This document shows positions 21,220 to 23,510 of a stretch of DNA of 23,510 bases, piece after piece (positions within the stretch are counted from its first letter, which is position 1; every line of letters starts with the position of its first letter). The translations under genes were made by a program, and so were the position numbers. The notes beneath the pieces were generated by a model that did not search any database, was not told where the DNA came from, and saw only the letters and a program-made list of their open reading frames with translations. Origin of the DNA: Lactifluus volemus (Eukaryota; Basidiomycota; Agaricomycetes; Russulales; Russulaceae); the NCBI GenBank assembly GCA_022376515.1, contig WTXI01000465.1, forward strand, positions 1 through 23,510, given 5' to 3'.

Positions 21220-21573
21220 TTATATCCTTTTGTAGTGTGGCGCAGATAAGCTCATGCTTATCAGTGCCTCCCGTTCTTCTTTGTCTCGCGGCTTCGTTAT
21301 GTGGTCTGGATCTGACGCAGTAGCCTCCACAGCGATGATAGGCCTGCTTGCACTGCTCGCCGATTCCTCTGATCTGCGTGTAGTTTGGGATTCAGTCATA
21401 ATTGTATTACTTTCCCTAAAAAGGTGGGGAGACGAATTGCTTACGGCACTCTTAACAATAGAAAAATGTGACATGACCCTGACGCCTGACGCCCGTCCTG
21501 CTCCGTTGCTCGAGCCCATTCCGTGCGTTTGCGATAAAGCCAGATTGATCCATTTGTGCGTGCCTCTGGACAT
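21220..21573 (-). CDS. Hypothetical protein (117 aa), doubtful
   Basis: An ATG at 21573 opens 117 codons to a stop at 21220. The first third is MSRGTHKWINLALSQTHG, and the rest is Ser/Glu/Arg-rich with a hydrophilic, possibly disordered segment (TTRRSEESASSASRPI, HITKPRDKEEREALI). It begins only 19 nt after the stop codon of the disrupted gene at 21592-22827, so it may be 3' UTR of that gene. A GTAAGC donor at its centre could instead make a spliced product. No family is recognised. Confidence 0.2.
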   Translation of the reverse strand: MSRGTHKWINLALSQTHGMGSSNGAGRASGVRVMSHFSIVKSAVSNSSPHLFRESNTIMTESQTTRRSEESASSASRPIIAVEATASDPDHITKPRDKEEREALISMSLSAPHYKRI

Positions 21574-21591
21574 CAAGAAATAGAAATTCGA

Positions 21592-22827
21592 TCATATGTC
21601 AATCATAAAATCATCATCCACAATATCCGGGCTGACAAACTCAAGGGCAAATTCTGAGTCCGCAACCAGCGGCGTTGAAACCGGCCGGAACTTGGCTGAT
21701 ATGGTCACCTTTTTTGTTGCTATGGCGGGTGGGCGCAAAGGTAAGGAAGTAGCAGCGCGTGTGCCGTCATCAAAACAGCTGTGATCCGTGGGGTGGAAGG
21801 TATGCGCCCTGCAGGAGTAGTCGGCCGTGTCGAGGCAGCCTCAGGCTTATCGGATGACTTCTTCAACGGACCTGTTGGAAGGGTAGGATTGATCCGGATC
21901 GCCTGCACGCGCTTAGAAGGACCGTTTTCATTAAAGGGCGTGGCACTGGTAAAGTTGTAGCACGCTCCCGCGAGGTGATTGCCACTGCGCATGAACCTTT
22001 GATCGCGGGCCCAAAACGCTGAATCGCGACACCCGGTTTAGAGGAAGCGCTTGTTCCTCGGTGCCTAGAAAAAGCGCTACAACCATCTGGGAAAGGAAAA
22101 GGGTCGATAAGATGAAAAGTTTCGGGCACGTTCACTTGCCTTCTTCTGGACGATTAAGAAAGCTCCAATAGGATGATGAGGTGGAAAAGCCGCTGGCCTC
22201 AAGAAATTCCGAGTCATTGATATTTTCCTTCTCCGCATAAAAGAAGCGATCGATCGCATCTCTCTGAGAGACTGCATCATATCAAAGAGCTGGGCACCAA
22301 CGAGCTTCAAGTCGGGCATATCAACGTGTGGTGTATACGGTGGGTCTAGGCCGTGCGTTAGTGGAATGTGATGGAACCAAAGAAGATAGATGCACCAATT
22401 GCAGTAGGAGCCATGTACTCAATTTCATCATAATCCTCTCGCTGAACTTCTTCACTCAGCGCCTCGGGAGCGGCAGGCATGGAAATATCGTGTTCTATGA
22501 CGTCCTAATGGTTTCCATCGGCGACAGGAGTCTCGAATACAGGTCCTGACCCATGGCGACACGGTCTTGCGCACCGAGGACGAAAGTAACGGATGTCCCG
22601 GAGTTCCGCTTTGTGCAGACCCTGGAGTTCGGTTCTTACTTCCTTTGAGCCGCCTCCCAGTAATATATGCAGCCATACTTTATGAACTACTCTTGCAGCG
22701 TGAGAGCCAGGTAGGGCATTCTCCTGAAGTATTCCTCCAGCTTTTTGGGTTGCTCTTCCCGGGCCCCGGGGTCTTCACATGCAAGGGACGATTCGCCAGT
22801 AAGAGGAGCAGAGCGAGATGTTAACAT
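21592..22827 (-). pseudogene. Frame-disrupted gene with a securin-like EIEYM(A)P segment
   Basis: An ATG at 22827 opens 46 codons to a TAG at 22687-22689. Protein-like sequence continues beyond it through several frames. The block REDYDEIEYMAPTAI (EIEYM at 22412-22426) is spliced by a 50-nt intron (22346-22395, CTAAC branch, phase 1) to DPPYTPHVDMPDLKLVGAQL. Acidic D/E-I-E-Y followed by P, then a PDxxxxG segment, recalls the separase-binding pseudosubstrate region of fungal securins. After a shift comes AEKENINDSEFLEAS (with a KEN tripeptide) and a probable GC-AG intron at 22087-22139, then Ser/Pro/Lys-rich blocks in further frames, ending SEFALEFVSPDIVDDDFMIDI. I count at least one stop and about four frame changes not explained by introns; a second stop at HWD-like H*DV could be part of an acceptor. 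It is a decaying gene or a real one with sequence errors. Securin identity is inferred from one motif. Confidence 0.45.
22346..22395 (-). other. Intron inside the securin-like segment
   Basis: GTGCAT donor, CACTAACG branch site 10 nt before the acceptor, CCTAG acceptor, 50 nt long. Removing it joins ...YMAPTAI to DPPYTPH... in phase 1 and creates the GAC codon at the junction. The clean splice signals contrast with the broken frames around it and are the best evidence that this was a real gene. Confidence 0.6.
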
Positions 22828-22864
22828 GCATTCATCGGTTCGATCCGACGATCCGACGATCCCG

Positions 22865-22870
22865 ACGCGT
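22865..22870. promoter_or_regulatory. ACGCGT (MluI cell-cycle box-like) plus GATCCGAC repeats
   Basis: ACGCGT lies 38 bp upstream of the ATG at 22827, next to a short tandem CGATCCGACGATCCGACGAT tract at about 22841-22860. In yeasts ACGCGT is the MBF site of G1/S genes. A single hexamer is weak evidence, but the location suits a cell-cycle gene. Confidence 0.3.
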
Positions 22871-22891
22871 CGCTTCCGACGCCTCGTGTCA

Positions 22892-22903
22892 GATCACGTG
22901 ATC
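22892..22903. promoter_or_regulatory. GATCACGTGATC palindrome (E-box)
   Basis: A perfect 12-bp palindrome around CACGTG, 65 bp upstream of the ATG of the disrupted securin-like gene. It probably belongs to that promoter; a bHLH factor would be the expected binder. Confidence 0.4.
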
Positions 22904-23510
22904 ATGTCTTACATCATCACATGTGTAACGTATCCACCAGCCTGAGTAGCCTCAAGTGCACCTCACTGGCATCTGGTCTTTAAGCGCCCTTGGAAGTTTC
23001 CCTCGAGGCTTCGAGGATCCTTTCCTCAAGTTCCGATACAAATTATTACGGGCTTACATCTTGGCTTGCATAGACTCTAATCCAGACCCACCCACTGGCA
23101 TTGCTCAGCACTGCCCCGTTCTGCGAGCGTCACGATGCGTGCTGCATTAAAGCTATCATTAAGGCTTTGTACTTTCTCTGCCATAAACTGTAACCGTACT
23201 TATACCATGGCTCCACAGACCATTCATACTCTGCGGATCTCGTGCACTGCTGGATTCGGCGTGTGCAGCGTCAGGCCTGCTGGCTGCGTGAGGCGCCGGA
23301 ATTGGCGGAAGCTGGGGACATGGACGGCATGGGCGAGACGAAGAATGACCAAGTGATTATTTTTTTGGACTTGCCGTGCTACTCTCAACACCTCTACAAA
23401 TATTCAGAGTGTTTCCCTGTCTGGTCGGTTGGGGTCGACTTTGCCCCTACGTTGCTGTGGCTGTATGACCCTGGGTCATGGCACCGTGCGGGTACACAAA
23501 ACCTTTGTCC
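22904..23510. other. Right end without a supportable gene
   Basis: One plus-strand frame is open from about 23190 to the window end without a stop (around 105 codons, including QVIIFLDLPCYS), and another short frame starts at an ACCATGG context ATG near 23208. Neither shows motifs or splice sites. A gene starting here and continuing outside the window is possible but not supported. Confidence 0.4.

Noticed and set aside
21596..21784. Plus-strand frame of 62 codons
   Set aside because: Antisense to the acidic C-terminal exon of the disrupted securin-like gene (SEFALEFVSPDIVDDDF).
22830..22860. A GGTTCGATCC string resembling a tRNA T-loop
   Set aside because: No matching acceptor, D or anticodon stems around it; it belongs to a small GATCCGAC tandem repeat in a promoter.
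1..23510. CRISPR arrays, bacterial operons, rRNA genes or insertion sequences
   Set aside because: The only regular repeats are coding WD40 units and an exon duplication; intron structure shows a eukaryotic genome, and no transposase or rRNA signature was seen.

Overview
This window looks like nuclear DNA of a filamentous basidiomycete, most likely an Agaricomycete. Evidence: genes split by many 46-75 nt introns with GT-AG ends and CTAAC/CTGAC-like branch sites, a C2-NACHT-WD40 (NLR-like) protein with the tail typical of mushroom NACHT-WD40 proteins, a half-size ABC transporter of a basidiomycete type, and a small family of paired-C2H2 proteins. I cannot name the species. All exon models below were spliced by hand, using reading phase, splice sites and recalled family patterns.

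Layout, left to right. (1) 3-119: probable 3' end of a plus-strand gene. (2) 158-5583, minus: an 11-exon NLR-like gene with C2, helical linker, NACHT NTPase and 14 WD40 repeats. Three 1-nt deletions break the WD40 array, yet together restore the frame. (3) 5584-7006: intergenic, with an AT-rich inverted-repeat element and a dense AGACGA cluster. (4) 7007-8514, minus: a 4-exon protein with two C2H2 fingers whose middle is a tandem exon-plus-intron duplication. (5) 8515-10601: mostly empty. (6) 10602-13317, minus: a 10-exon half ABC transporter with one frameshift in its membrane domain. (7) 13318-17411: mostly empty, with one weak plus-strand candidate behind a pyrimidine-rich leader and one small minus-strand candidate. 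(8) 17412-17982 (perhaps extending to about 18.8 kb), minus: a second paired-C2H2 gene. (9) 20403-20924, minus: a third, intronless paralogue with TATA box and CT-repeat leader. (10) 21592-22827, minus: a badly frame-disrupted gene with a securin-like EIEYM(A)P segment and cell-cycle-like promoter boxes. (11) 22904-23510: no convincing gene.

All recognised genes are on the minus strand, but they do not form an obvious pathway or cluster. The two biological themes are fungal innate or non-self recognition (the NLR) and a local family of three paired-C2H2 proteins with a shared C-terminal domain. Single-base indels recur in three otherwise well-conserved genes, so either several genes here are decaying or the assembly carries indel errors.
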